Positions 1-14,387 of a stretch of DNA of 64,000 nucleotides are shown piece after piece. Position 1 is the stretch's first letter; every line of letters begins with the position of its first letter. The notes under the pieces were generated by a model, which did no database searches, was not told the DNA's origin, and was given only the letters and a program-made list of their open reading frames with translations. Position numbers and translations under genes: made by a program. Source of the DNA: Verpa conica (Eukaryota > Ascomycota > Pezizomycetes > Pezizales > Morchellaceae); the NCBI GenBank assembly GCA_033030425.1, contig JAUFSD010000005.1, positions 1,601,001 through 1,665,000 of the forward strand. Reading direction: 5' to 3'.

Positions 1-444
1 TTTGCGCCTGGTCACGCCAGTGGGTCCCATCCTATTCGCCAACCCCGTGGACCCCCGTCTATTGAGGAGTTGAAGGCCAAGCCAACTTCCACCGTGGAGG
101 GTAGCAAGAACTTTGCTACCAGGCAACGCCGCAGGGCCATCTCCAGATTGGTTACCTCAAGCTTGGAGCGCAGGACTGCTAGGTCTGCGTCTGGATCTGT
201 TGGTGGTACCATGACCCCTGTCTCAGAGAATGAGGGATTTGCGTTTGACAACGAGAGTGTCACATCATCTCTCTCTGGACGCCAGAGCAATGAGAGCCTT
301 CGCGGGAGCGGAAGCGGATCCCCCCAGGAGTACAGCGCTTCCAGTGTTAGCGGGGATGAGAGTGTTAGCGGAAAGGAGACCGGATTGAAGGCTCCTAGGT
401 TGGTCTTGAGCTCTGCTGAGAAGAGGAAGAGCGCAATGTTTTAA
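1..444 (+). CDS. C-terminal end of an unrecognised Ser-rich protein (5' partial)
   Basis: Frame +1 is open from the first base to a TAA at 442-444, giving about 147 residues of a protein that starts outside the window. The segment opens with a basic, proline-containing stretch (RQPRGPPSIEELKAKPTS) followed by EGSKNFATRQRRRAISRLV. It then becomes a low-complexity Ser/Gly/Glu-rich tail ending in KRKSAMF. The basic motif looks like a conserved fungal C-terminal motif, but I cannot name the family. Coding character (balanced composition, no in-frame stop) and the T-rich 3' UTR-like sequence right after the stop support a real gene end. There is no evidence for a membrane segment or catalytic site. 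Function unknown. Confidence 0.7.
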   Translation, partial: FAPGHASGSHPIRQPRGPPSIEELKAKPTSTVEGSKNFATRQRRRAISRLVTSSLERRTARSASGSVGGTMTPVSENEGFAFDNESVTSSLSGRQSNESLRGSGSGSPQEYSASSVSGDESVSGKETGLKAPRLVLSSAEKRKSAMF

Positions 445-3400
445 ATGATTGTGTATACGGGAAGCTTACTGGATTGATCTTTTTTTCCGTTTTATATTAT
501 ACATTCTTTACCTTTCATTGAATGCTGTTCCTTTTTTCTAACAACCACTTGTCCAATATCTCTTTTTTCAGTTGATTCATGTGATTTCTTCACTGCTACT
601 TTTTTTTTCCTATTGGTGTTTTTTGTTTTGCCGTTTGCAAGATGTGATGAATGAATGGAATTGGAGGCCTAGGGAGACTGGTAACTGGGACAGACTTTTG
701 TTTTTGGTTTGTTTTTTGTTTTTTGTTTTTCTCTTCGCTCGGGAGTATCTGGATTTTGAAGTCCACAAGTTAGTTCGGTCACGGTTCGGAGAAATTCAGG
801 TTTCCTTCCTTTTCGGGTTACAATGGCGGGCGAGAAACGGTGATGGAAAGGTTTCAAGCTACTAGGCTGGTTTGCTTTTGCTAGTTAGCAACGATTATGG
901 GGAGCACTTTTTTGTATCTTTTTTTTCTTCTTGTTCATTTGGGATTGGATTGTTCTTTTTTTCTTATTATTGTAGTTCACTGTTAATCGGAGTGGAAAGG
1001 GAGTGGAGTTTTACCAAGTTAGCCTTTTTTCTCACCCCCCTTTGTGCTTTTGTACTTGTGGAACCCGGGGTGCACTTGATGATGGAAATGTCACCGCAGA
1101 AGCAGAGATTGTTGTGCTTTTTATCCTTCCCCTTTGGTGATAGGGTCGGTCAATATGGATCTGTCGCTTGATACTTTTTTCTTTTCTTTTTTTCTTTGTG
1201 CTTTTTTTATTACCCTTCTCGGGCAGTTGCTGAGGTATCGTTATCCTGGAGATGTGCAAAGGTATCATAGGGGGTCTAGTGAGGTATAGAAAATAGGCAA
1301 AAATTGAAAACAAGAAAGTTGAAAACCAAATTATTACACTGTTCCTCTTTTATATTGAACGTTTTTTTTTGTGATGTTATTCTCAACCAACCAGCGAAAA
1401 GCGGGAGATGTTTCGATGAGGGCTTCTTCCCCACTCCGATGAAGATGGGGTGTGGGTTGCGCTCCCGTTTCCCCCCTCCTTCTTCCCAATAGTGCTTGCG
1501 CGATTTCGATGATCATGGTGGGTTAGAGGATCTGGGTGGATTTTGAATTGGGAGGGGATTTTTTTTTTCTAAACTTTTTTTCGTAAGCGTGATTCGTAAG
1601 TTCTTTTTGAGATGGGTGAATTTCTTTATTATTTCTTTTTCCTTTCTCTCTTTTGTTATTAAGACTAGGGTTCCTAGCTAGTTTGCGAGAGGCGTAGATA
1701 TATTGATAGTTAGGGGTTTTTAGGAATTACAAAATGGGAAAAGGTCATGATAATTACAGAAGGTGGGGAATGCGAGAAAAATCAACGTTAGAGGGAGGGT
1801 AAGTGTAGTACCAAAAATAATATTACAAAAGGGCTATACTGGAAAAGGTATCCCGAAATCAACGTGCATATGACAGTGGTGTGAGTGAGTGAGGGGTGGT
1901 GAATCTATGTACCTGAAGGTGACTTTTGTTGGTAGCGGCTCTTAATTCGCCTTGGGCTAGTATACCTGTAGTCTTACATGTACGTTCTGTATGTCTGCAG
2001 CAAGTGATTGCAGGGTACGGCCCGGGGGTACATACGTCTAAAAAAGGTACCGGGATCCACTTGCGGCAGCGGCAGAAAAGTGGGGATGTACAACGCAAGA
2101 AACAAGCGTTTGTGAAATGTAGAATATATGGCTAGTGATATTCATTTAATAAGCCTATATCTAACTTCGAATCACGGATGTGTAGCTTTTTGGGGGGGTG
2201 ATGGAGGCAAGATGTCTCGGGGTTTGATAGAGGGTCTAATTAGTAAATGGTTGGTGAGGCTTTTTCTCTCATAGAGAGGTTGATACCAGATATGTAGAGT
2301 TTCTACGGTTAGGTTTATGAAGGTATCTAGATCCCTCATTTAATTCATGTTTTTGTTTGCTAGGCTCACTTGTCTTTGTTGGATGAGGTGGAATGTTGAT
2401 TCTTTTCTTTTCTTCTTTGACCCCAATCATTGGGTAGTGAATAAAGTACATAATGCCTAGTTATTTTTTCTAGTCGAGTGAGATTCGAAGGGTATAATAA
2501 AAAACTCCTATGATAAGTAATCTCCCAGGGAATCCAGTCATTTGTAAATCTTAGACAATTAGTACAAATCGCGGGATATTCCGCCTGGTATCGATATCCT
2601 TACGATGCTCCGGAGGACTCGGACCACCTTATGTCATAAGTCTTGAACGCCGTTTGATTTTTCCTCGGAATGGTGAAGGTCTAGAACATGTTTTTGTGCA
2701 ATTGTTTTAGGCCTTCAGGAGGTCAGTGTCGAAATAGCTAACATTAAAGCTCTATTGTGACTATAACATTTTTAAACACCCGGTTGGTCAAGTTACTAGC
2801 CGTACGCGCGTCAGGTCTAGTAAGGGCGAGTTCTTTTTTACGACAAAAGGAAACGGAAACATGTAGACCTTGGGACATGAGATAAAAAAGTGCTCATACC
2901 TGATATTGACCTAGATAAACCTGTTTTCCACAATACTTTGAACATTAGAGTGCGATTTATTTCCATCACAACTAGTACCATACATCCAGAAATAAAAACG
3001 TAGGGCACTCGGCTAGGATATCTAGGAGAAACGTTCCGGTAACGCGTGGTTGGTCAGGTCACCGATTTAGCCCCTGAATACCCAAGGGTGGATTCCAAGT
3101 GGTTTTTCAAAGTTTGTATCCTTGGTACTTCCATCTTGACGTCCGATTCGATGAGGCGTGATATGTAACTTCGGCGAAATCTGTACCTGGTGCTGATTTA
3201 CAGGTAGTCTGTTTACAGTTCGGTATTGATATTCCTAGTGTCTCGGGAAGATGGACTCGGGGGCCTTCGTGAAAAAGGCGCTACAAGCCTGTAGAGTATT
3301 AATGTCCGCAAGCCAAGGAATAGATCATTCTCCAGGAAATTCGATCTGGAGGCTGAAGTTTCAGAACGCGTGTACATGTCAAAACGAGTGATAGTCATAG

Positions 3401-6400
3401 AGGGGCACGCTTTTGAACCTTTAGCCGTTGGAAGTTTTAGGTCTGCGAAGTCCAGGGATTCGCACAGGGGTAAGTACAGTTTTAGAAGCATGAGCTCAAT
3501 AACTGTCATGATCTCCATCCCCTGGCTGTAGCACGTGACACATGATTCAACCTCACCCCACACCTGTCACGGTTGAGTCGGATAGATATCGTGGGGCTCG
3601 GCAGCCAGCTTTTACCAAAAAAACCCACGGATGGTCGATCTCGAAACAAACTAATTTATAGCAAGTATAGCAAGTATAGCACGGACCAAGAGAGAACAAA
3701 TTACTCGCATCTTAGTCCAAGCATAGGATCTAGAACTGAAACAAAAAGCACCACGATACAATGGATCGGAATAACGCCTTAGTAGCTAGACCTGTAGCCG
3801 AGCCTTTACATTAGCTAAGCGTTTTGCTCTCTTTTGAGTTTCACTGTATAATTCATTTTGAGGCTGCTAGTATGATCAGATGCAGGGAACAGCTGTCAAA
3901 TTTGTAGAAAAGGAGGCCCTACTGATTGAGTGCTAGGCCTCAATTCCCCGCAATCATTAGAAACAATGACAGCGATCATAATCTCAGGAAACGAGCGCAT
4001 CTGTGATCACCATGAACACTTCGGCTTCACCCACAGCTCTGGTATGGCGGAGGAAAGCCTAATCCTTGCTCTCGTGTAAACTTGGGGATCGAAGGGCCGT
4101 GCCCATCTTCCAAATTTTGTCATATCGAGTAGCCATCCGAGATCTTCAATGACCATCAAGCCAGAACTAGCCGTTAGGAATCATCATGTCCGTTAGTAGG
4201 TTCGGCAACGACCGCCTGCATGATGTCATCCCGAGACGCTGCCAATCCCCGTTCCCGGTGACGGCCCACTCGCCGACGGAGATTGAGCTCAAGGCCGAGC
4301 CCATAGTAGTTCTAGAAACACCGTTCATTATTTTGTAGGGTTCCCCATACTTGACCTGGTTGTTTTGAAGGGTAGCTGCGCTATATTTCATTGCACACCT
4401 GTGAAAATTGGATAAACTGCTAGATGCCGAAACGCCCAGCCCATATCCCAAGGACCGGTAAGCTACTTTTGTGGAGTACATGCAGTCACTATACAAAGGC
4501 TTTATGGCGTAATGTGGCTCCCAGTGATAAGTTAGTTCTGCCATTTCAGCTACTTAGGATTTTGACCACGGTACTTTGATAGTTGTATCAGCTTTTTGGT
4601 AAACCCTTTAGCCTCAGTCAATACAAGCAGATACTTCCGCCGTAAACCGTATGCTATCACCTGAAACTTTCCCAACGAGTACTTCTGTATAGTAGCTGTA
4701 TGTAGGCGGAAAGATACCCTGATCGAGTTTTCGGAACTCCAATCTAGATGCCGGTATCTGAAGATCTCTGATGGGCCCACTTCAGCATTTGAATGGCGAG
4801 ATTTCATATGCAAACTCCATCAATGTGCCAAATCCACCCAATATCTTCACTAGAATCCCGAAGCCCTCCACTAGCGGGAAGGGCTCCGTCTATGCGACTA
4901 GCATAGCCACCAATTGTCACGAGTTGGTTTATCGATAGAAATTTATTCTATATCTGCTGGCAATGCATAGGTTGAAATAATTATGTGTTCTAGACAAATA
5001 TATGATTGATTTCCCCGCTTTCTTGGTATGATCCTCAACGTGATTTCTTCATCTCGTAATTAGTTCAGGAGGACTCGCACGCCCTGTGCCTATCCTTCCT
5101 AAGTTTCATGAGGAGCGATAATCCATTTGCGGAATGGGTTTTTTTTTGTGTTAAAAATTACGCCCCTTGCTTTAATTTTTAGGCCAACGCATGCAAAACC
5201 ATTATTTCTCCCCCGGAGGAGGGCGACGGCGATTATGAAGTTTGCTTCGCCTCTATGACTTCTTGTCTAAGCGTCTATATTGTAGATATAGCTTTAATAG
5301 GGTTGCCCCTTTGTTGTCGAAACTCACCGGTACCAGTAGATTTTTGACAGAAATTCGCCAAGCATGATTACTCAAATTAGTACGTGCCCTATGGTGTGTC
5401 TATAAACCTCAGTGTGCGCAGCTGTGGATCGTGTTGCATATTGTAAGGTGACCTATGATTCGAGTATAAAGCCCGAGTGAGGTGGTATGCAACCAATAGG
5501 AACGGGCGTGGGGGTCAAACAACAAGACTGGATAACTCATAAATCCTTCAGCTTACATCTATTTCAATATACAAGTTGGAACTTTAGGGCTATGGTTCCT
5601 CTCGCTTGCGACTAGCAACATAGGCAGGAACCCAGTGGCATGGGCACGGTCCGTCCCAGATAGACGACTGAGCTTCGCGTGTTCGCGCTGGAATAAGCAC
5701 CAAGGTTTATCCGTGGCAGATAGTGTTGCATACGGAAAAATTTGATCCCTATCGGACTACTGTGCGCCGGTACCTGGGACTTTTTTTTTTCTTTCCCCCT
5801 TCCTTTATCTTCATTTGTGTTTGGGAGGGGATCAGACTCTAGAATTACAGGTGCAAAGTGCAGGTCGCATGTTCGGCTAAGGTGCTGTACTCTGTAGTTG
5901 ATAAGGTTGTGGGTCGACTGAGCTGGTGATTCGCAAGAAATAATAAATTACAGGGGCGTTCTCGGAAGGAAGCGTTATCGAAGGTTCCCGGGAAAGTGGT
6001 TACAGCCCGAGGCAATTACTATTATTGGGGGGGGGGGGTAGCTAACCCACCCCTCTGTGGCGTCGGAAGAACTTTTCATCTGGAAGCGTGTGGGACGTCT
6101 GCGCTGCGTAATGTATGATATCGTCTTAATGCGATGCAATCTGTAGGTTGAGAGATGATACATGGCCGTTTGCGGCGGCAGCCACGACGGCAACCAACTT
6201 CAGACGGAGGGTTCCAGGAGTATGGCTCTGATGGGTTTCGTTTCAGTGTCATGGCGGCCCGTTAGAGCCCGTGAGAGGGTGTCCGAGAGTATACGGAGAA
6301 GGGAATTCCCTTGTATTCGCGTGGCAGTTTAAAGTGTACTCCTATCTTTTCACGATACTTTAATAAGAAGCGTCAGGGGATGATGCGTGGAACTTCGTTT

Positions 6401-7373
6401 GTTGTTGAGATCCCTTCCCGTTGAGCTTCTCTGCTCAGGTCAGTGCGCGGTAATAATTATTGGGATCACGAATCGCTTCAGCAGCCAAGTTACTAAATCT
6501 CGACATGGGCGGCCCAAGAAAGGATCATCCAGGCGGCACCAAACCTCCACTACTACAGATGGAAAGTTCTCCCAGGGGGGGGGGCTCAACGCTAGAGGGC
6601 ATCTTCGGGGTCTTGTTATCACCTACCCTGACCTCCGTACTGACCTATTGCCACAACTGGCATTCTTCTCAGTGGATCACCTCCTCGGCAGCCGACGCTT
6701 GGAGGGATTAAAAACGATCAAGGAAAATTTCTACCAGTTCTGGCGGCGCACTGTTGGAAGTAGCCGGGCGGCATCCAAGCAAAGCAGCACGCACCCCTAG
6801 GCTAGCTGAGCTAGATGGAGTAAGATGGGATGTTGCTGTTGGAAAGCCTATGAATTCCGGATTTCCTTTTTATTGCTGCTTGACTGGGTATGCGATCGCC
6901 TTAGACTGACGCAGCCGCCTGGATGGACGGGTGGTTAGGAATACTTGCAATGAAAAGCAAGTATGAGGAGTGTGAGTGTGGCCTGCCTGGAGCCTCTGAT
7001 TAAAGAGCCTAAATTGCAAGCGATATTCATATCATCTCCGGGAATATAGATATCTTGGAAAGGTTCACCTGTCATCAGAGGGCTACTGTACCCTACAAAT
7101 CTGTGGTGAGCTTCCTTTCTGTCTTCTCCTCCTTCAGCCTGTGTATTTCGCATTATTTCAATCAATCGCCCCCCCCCCCCCCAGATTCTAGATTCCTCTA
7201 AACCCGTCGTTTCCGCCATCAGTTACTAAGAAATAAATTTAGCCACTACTAGCTCCGACCATCTCATACTACTTTAACCCGGACAATTTACGACTCACAC
7301 CCGGATATCAAAAAACAATTTTAAACTGCGGACATTGTTCTGATTTTTAGGGCAAATCTTTGCTCGTCAAGAT
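445..7373. other. 6.9-kb gap without a convincing gene
   Basis: The first ~1.3 kb is T-rich and fits the 3' UTR and downstream flank of the preceding gene. The rest has short ORFs in all frames with no recognisable motif. Minus-strand ORFs at 3213-3563, 4167-4544 and 4550-4813 are the longest on that strand and are described as a finding. A run of 12 G lies at 6027-6038 and a run of 14 C at 7169-7182. I see no terminal repeats, tRNA or transposase motif here. Confidence 0.55.
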
Positions 7374-10072
7374 ATGTCGAAGAATACTACTCCCACATCT
7401 CCCAGCGGCGAGAATCCCTTTTTCGATCAGAAAGCAACACCAGAATCCACAAGTGCAAATTCTTCAGAATCTAGTCGAACTCCCAGCCGCCCAGGAAGCG
7501 CACACGGCGAGCGTTCTACACGTACTAGCCATAGAGTTCGTTTTGGATCTGGAGAAGCTTTAGATGATCTCAATAACCGTTACACATTTATTCTACGCTC
7601 ACCAGACGAAAACCCAAATCCCAACCCAAACCATCAACCACTCCCTCCAGTTGCACAGACTCCTCCAATAACCTTAACCTCACCTAGTAATTCACCCTCC
7701 GGACGGATTTACCCACAAACAGAGTATTTTACAGCACCAATTGATATCGATAACATGGGAAATACACCTCTTAGAGAGAAGCCTATCTCATTGAAAGCGC
7801 CACCTAGGGCTTATAGTTTTGGAAACGACGATGAACTCGAAATGAACGAAAAGTACGATCAATTTCATGCTGATAAAGAGCAACTTTCCGCTAAAGAACG
7901 GGCGGCTAGGCTTTCAAGGATTGGGAGCTTTTCTGCTCCAGGCTCGGCGCAAACCTCACCTGTCCTCAATCCGGTCAATCCCCTTAATGCGTATAGTGTT
8001 GGTGCTGGCCAGGTCCAGGGAGGTGTTCCTGTCGATGATATTCCATTATTGGACCTGGGAGATGGCATTGTAGATGCTGGGGCAGATGCTTTAAAGAAAG
8101 CAGGGCGACCCAAGATAACCGCAACAAAAGAGGCCCATGACCTTGTCAGGCAGCACACGCAGAGAGGTGGGATAAGGCCACTACAATCTAGACTCAGTAC
8201 CGAAGGATCAATTGAGCCCAGATCAGGAGCAGTGACTCCTGTAGCCCACCAACACGAGGATTATGTTAAGGCGCCGGAGCAGTTCCGTGGAGGTATTCTA
8301 AGCAATTTGCTGAAGCTATACAACCCAAATAATGCTGGAAGTGCTTCATCACATCACAATTATGCTCCAAGCATTGCGAGCACAGCAGGTAGTCCAACAG
8401 CTTCAGGACGTACAACACCAAAATGGTACAACAAGAGTGCAAATACCTCAACAGCGTCTCTCGGATTATTGGTAGCTTCTGGGTCAGCAATGGCAACACC
8501 AGTTGCTGGATCATCCGCAGGGAAGAATGTACGGCCGAAACCTAAACATCGGCCACACAGTGGTGGCGTTGTTGGGGCATTGAAGAATTTTTCTAAGGCA
8601 AATGTGAACCTGGAAAATGAGATTAAGGTACATCTTTTTTTTGCTTTTTTTGTAGATCGGTACATAGCATATGCTAACAGTCATGCAGATCACTATTCAT
8701 ATAGCCGAGACTTTGGCGAGACAAAAGTACATCTTGAAACTTTGCAGAGCCTTGATGCTTTACGGGGCCCCTACACATCGGCTTGAGGAGTACATGAAAA
8801 TGACCTCTCGTGTTCTCGAAATTGATGGACAGTTTCTATATATTCCTGGGTGCATGATTGTTTCTTTCGGTGACTCTTCAACACATACTTCCGACATGCA
8901 AATCGTCCGTACCAATCAGGGTGTTGATCTCGGAAAACTCCATGACACACATATAGTCTATAAGGAGGTTGTTCACGACATTATTGGTGTCGAAGAAGCG
9001 ACACAGCGGTTGAGTGACATTATGAATAGGAAACCTAAACACAATCCTTGGATTTTGGTCCCTGTTTATGGTATTGCGAGTGCAGCAGTAGGACCATTCG
9101 GTTTTAAGGCTAGATTTATCGACATGCCGATTCTATTTCTTCTTGGATGCATTATTGGGTTTCTACAACTTATTGTGGCACCAAATTCGGAACTTTACGT
9201 ATGATGCCTATGCCTGCAACTTTATATGAATATTTAGCTAACGCTTTCTGGTTCTCTAGTCGAATGTGTTTGAAATATCGGCTGCTATTTTGACCAGTTT
9301 CCTCGCGAGGGCCTTCGGTTCCATTCGAGGAGGCAATCTGTTTTGTTTTTCGGCACTGGCTCAAGCTTCGATCGCTCTAATATTACCCGGTTACATCATC
9401 TTATGCGGTTCCCTAGAACTTCAGTCGAAGAACATCGTCGCAGGATCTGTCCGTATGTTCTACGCCATAATATACTCCCTTTTCCTTGGTTTTGGGATCA
9501 CTATAGGGTCTGCACTTTATGGCCTTTTCGACGACAATGCAAGTTCTGCTACAACCTGCGATAACCCCCTATCCTGGCATTGGAACTTCTTATTCGTGCC
9601 GCCATTTGCGTGGTGTCTTTTGACGATTAACCAAGCCCGTTGGAAACAAGCCCCCGTAATGATAGCTATCGCTATGGCTGGTTATGTTGTCAATTTTTTC
9701 TCTAGCAGAAGGTTCGCTTCGCAACCACAGGTCTCCAATGCTATGGGTGCCTTCACAATTGGTATCCTCGGAAACCTGTATTCTCGAATTGGTCACGGGC
9801 TTGCCTTTGCCGCGATGTTACCAGCCATCTTTGTACAGGTTCCTTCTGGCCTCGCTGCACAGGGCTCTTTGATTTCCGGGATTCAGAACGCAAACCAGGT
9901 CATAAGCAATAAGAATGCCACTACTGAAAGCACAAGCCAGTACTCAAGCGTGGTGATGGATATGGGATTTTCAATGATTCAGATTGCGATTGGTATTTCA
10001 GTGGGGTTGTTTGCAGCTGCGCTGGTGGTATACCCATTTGGAAAGAAAAGATCTGGGCTTTTCAGCTTCTAA
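7374..10072 (+). CDS. PRM10: PRM10-like ThrE-family multi-pass membrane protein
   Basis: Three exons: 7374-8627, 8689-9198 and 9260-10072, joined by two 61-bp GT..AG introns that each contain a GCTAAC branch site; 858 residues. The first ~418 residues are a hydrophilic Ser/Pro/Thr-rich cytosolic region. Exon 2 opens the ThrE domain with ETLARQKYILKLCRALMLYG followed by APTHRLEEYM, then FLYIPGCMIVSFGD. From about residue 555 there are several hydrophobic segments that look like membrane helices. The protein matches the fungal pheromone-regulated membrane protein 10 group (bacterial ThrE threonine/serine exporter family), which is longer here than yeast Prm10 because of the N-terminal extension. 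The substrate in fungi is not established, so a transport role is inferred. The ATG follows an AT-rich leader and is the first in frame. Confidence 0.9.
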
Positions 10073-13000
10073 CTAGTTTTCTATGTTTTCTTTTTTATGT
10101 CTCTGATATTTTTTTTTCTGTTTATTTGTCTATTTGTCGATATTTGTTCTCTTTTGTCTAAGGAAGGGGTGGTTATTCATTTATGTTTGTTCATTACTTC
10201 TTTTTCTCACTTTTTTTTCTAATGTTTTTCTTCTTTTTCCTGGGGTTTTCTTATCATCCTTTTCATTATCAGCATTGGGAATGGTTAGAAGGTGGCGATT
10301 TTTTTTAAACTTATTTTATTTTGGATATCTAGAGTGGCCTTTTTTTTATTTTACCTTTTTTGCGGATGGGGAGTTTACTTTTTTTTTTTTTTGATTCTTT
10401 CACATACGGTCTTATTCTTACTCTGCTCTTGTTCCTACTATGTTTTGAAATCTTCTGGTGTACTTTTTTGTTATGGAACTTATGTATAAAAGTCTTGGTT
10501 GCGTTATAAGGTGTCCTGTTTTATTAAAGTGATTTTTCTTCCTTTCTCTGATATCAAGCAAATATTTGATGCTTTGAAACTCATGTAGTAATAGGTGGTG
10601 TGAGGTACTCAATGATACCTAAGATTGAGCCAAAGCCTCCTAATATGTAGTGTTACGAAAATTTAGAATAGCAGCAATATTCTTGCGAGAATGAGTAAGA
10701 TCTTGTGAGCGCTATAGTTTTTAGTCGATATTGAGTCACCGCTATGAACAAGTCTTTGGTGTAAAGGCCGTATAGCTAGGGTTAGAGGATATAGCATCAA
10801 GGCTTTTCTATGCTTTAACTTATTGTAGAAATATAAAACCTTTAAGTTGCCTCGCAGCCCTCAGCTATATACAGCACTTATTAAGTTTGAAGAAGCGGGA
10901 TTCTAGGAATATGGGTCATAACGCATCACTCGACAGTATCGAGTACTGCATCATAAATATAATGAACAAATTAATCATAAGTACATGGAATCCTGAGGTA
11001 TATACATCCTTAAATATTCTTTAAAAGGATGAGATTTCTTGATTTTTTTCCAGGTCCTTATCTTGGTAATGCACTCCTACTACGAGGGGGTAAACGCTGT
11101 AGTATATGATTATTAATTACTGGGATTCTATACTCTAGAGTGTAGTAAGCTGTAAGTACATATAGATCTCATCTCTAACCTTCTCATCTCTGTCTGGCTT
11201 CTAAGGCAGCTCTTATATCTGCTAGAAGATCCTGGTTTTCGAGAAAGAAAGGTTCTCTACCAGAGATAACTTCCCCTCACCACCACAAACCTAGCTTAGC
11301 TTAAATTAGAGATTTTACAAGGATACGGGCTGGTGGTCTTATTTCTCACTATCTGTAGAGGTCTATCTGGGTATAGACATAGCATCGAAGCATATAATTT
11401 TCTATTCCCGGGTGTGTTTTATATCTAGGTTGCTATGTAATAGAAGAGTATACACACTTGATTTTGGGGATTTATGTGAGCTCCTTGAAACGGTGGAAGC
11501 AGACCTAGGATGAAAGGGTTCTGAAAAAGAAAAATGAAATAAAAGCTTAGAGAGGGTAGTCAACTAGGTAGTGGTGGTAGATCAAACAGGAGCAATAATT
11601 GGTGGTAGAATATCAAAGATAAGAAGAAAAGGAATGGTCAGCATGTAAGTGCTTGAGGGGTCCTTTACTTTTTTACGTATCCTTAGTACAATGATTTTTT
11701 AGGGTCTCAGTAGTCACCCCAGTTCTGTGGCTCCGTGCGACAGTGTGTATTGAGATGCGGTATAAACTGATGAACTCCACCGTCACCTGCTGGTACTCCT
11801 GGCTCCCCGCATACCCTATTTGTCTATATAAAAAAGCCACCAGACAAATAATGACGCTGCCCAACCAGATCTCATGTTACTAACTGCTTTCCCAGATTAT
11901 TTCTACCTACCTTGAACTGTGGTAATTACTAAAATCGCGGTCGCTTAGTAACGGGACACGAGCTAAAACACCAAAAAGGTTGTTTTTCAGCTAAATAGCT
12001 AACAGGAAAGAAAACCCCCAATACTCATGAAAATTTGTTAGAAAGTATAGATACTCCTTATATATACTATGTACCTTTCTTGAATTTAATAAATCAAATT
12101 TGGTTAAGAACTCAAGTTATCTTGGGTTGCCAGTAAAAAATTGTAATTTTGGCCTGATTTTGGTGAGGATTTGGCAATGTAACCAATCTCACACCCTTTA
12201 GGATAGTATAGTTCTAACAAATCATGTCCAAATAAAATTCTAACCATATATTTGGAAATCCCATAAGCAAATATAGTATACCCCAAAATATCCTGAGTTA
12301 TTTCAGGCACTGAATGGTGGTAATCGGCTTGTGTCCTGTCACTAAACGACCACGATTTTATTACTAGCTCATCAGGAAGCAGAAGCCTAACTTGGGACAT
12401 TTTTGAGTGTCGGGCTTTAGTTTAACTGTTTAGGGGCTGTTCCATAAACTTTTTGTACGAAACAGCTATTGTCAGTGGGGATGGCCGACCACTGGTGGAC
12501 AGTTGATTAAATACATTGCAGAATAGCGTAAGAGAGCAACTGGAATCGGCTCCCTCTATTTAAAATATCTCAACGCGAAAAAATATTTGAGAGGCTCCCT
12601 TCCTGGGTAGGAATTCACACACTCGTAGTTATGGGTATCTCCTAGGGTGTTTTATACTACACATTAACACTCCCGTTTGGGTAAGAGTATGGTAGTGGCC
12701 TCAAAACAAAGGGCTGAGTAAAATAAAGGTATCTTCAAAACACGAGACGCGCATAAGAAGAGAAGGATAGTAAGAAGTAGCTAGTAGATGCGAACGAAAC
12801 TAGGGAAAAGAGGCTTCATGAATAACAGCTATAATCCAAGGCGTTCAGCAAAGAGCGAGGGTCGGGGTCGGGAAGGGGTATGTGAGAGGAACATGACAAA
12901 AAAGGAAAGAGAACACCCATAACTTCATAAATTAAAAGGGTAGTATGGTAGGGTAAATGATGTAAAGGCTCCCAGGTAAAAATAAATAATGAAAGAGATA

Positions 13001-13252
13001 AGAAATAAAGGAAAAACACCCCAAGCATGACTAAGAAAAAGAAAAATAACGAGCGAGGATATTGGTAGAAAGATGCCTGCTCTCTCACGATAGGAGCACA
13101 ACAACCTCCTATTTAATCTTACAACCCAACTAAACTAATGCAATATCCACAGTTTGGGAGAAAATATTGAGTTGATTTGCCATTTCAACCTTTTGTTTCG
13201 TTTTCTCGTTGTTTACTTGTGCAGATCAGGAACAAGAGGAAGTGAGTACCGG
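10073..13252. other. AT-rich gap between PRM10-like gene and ARF6
   Basis: The first ~500 bp is very T-rich and is probably the 3' UTR of the upstream gene. The remainder is AT-rich, full of stops, and carries no recognisable coding motif. The ORF at 12104-12400 (-) matches nothing I recognise. A short segment around 10970-11010 resembles one near 41664-41705 and could be a decayed repeat. Confidence 0.5.
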
Positions 13253-14387
<1,135 letters not shown>

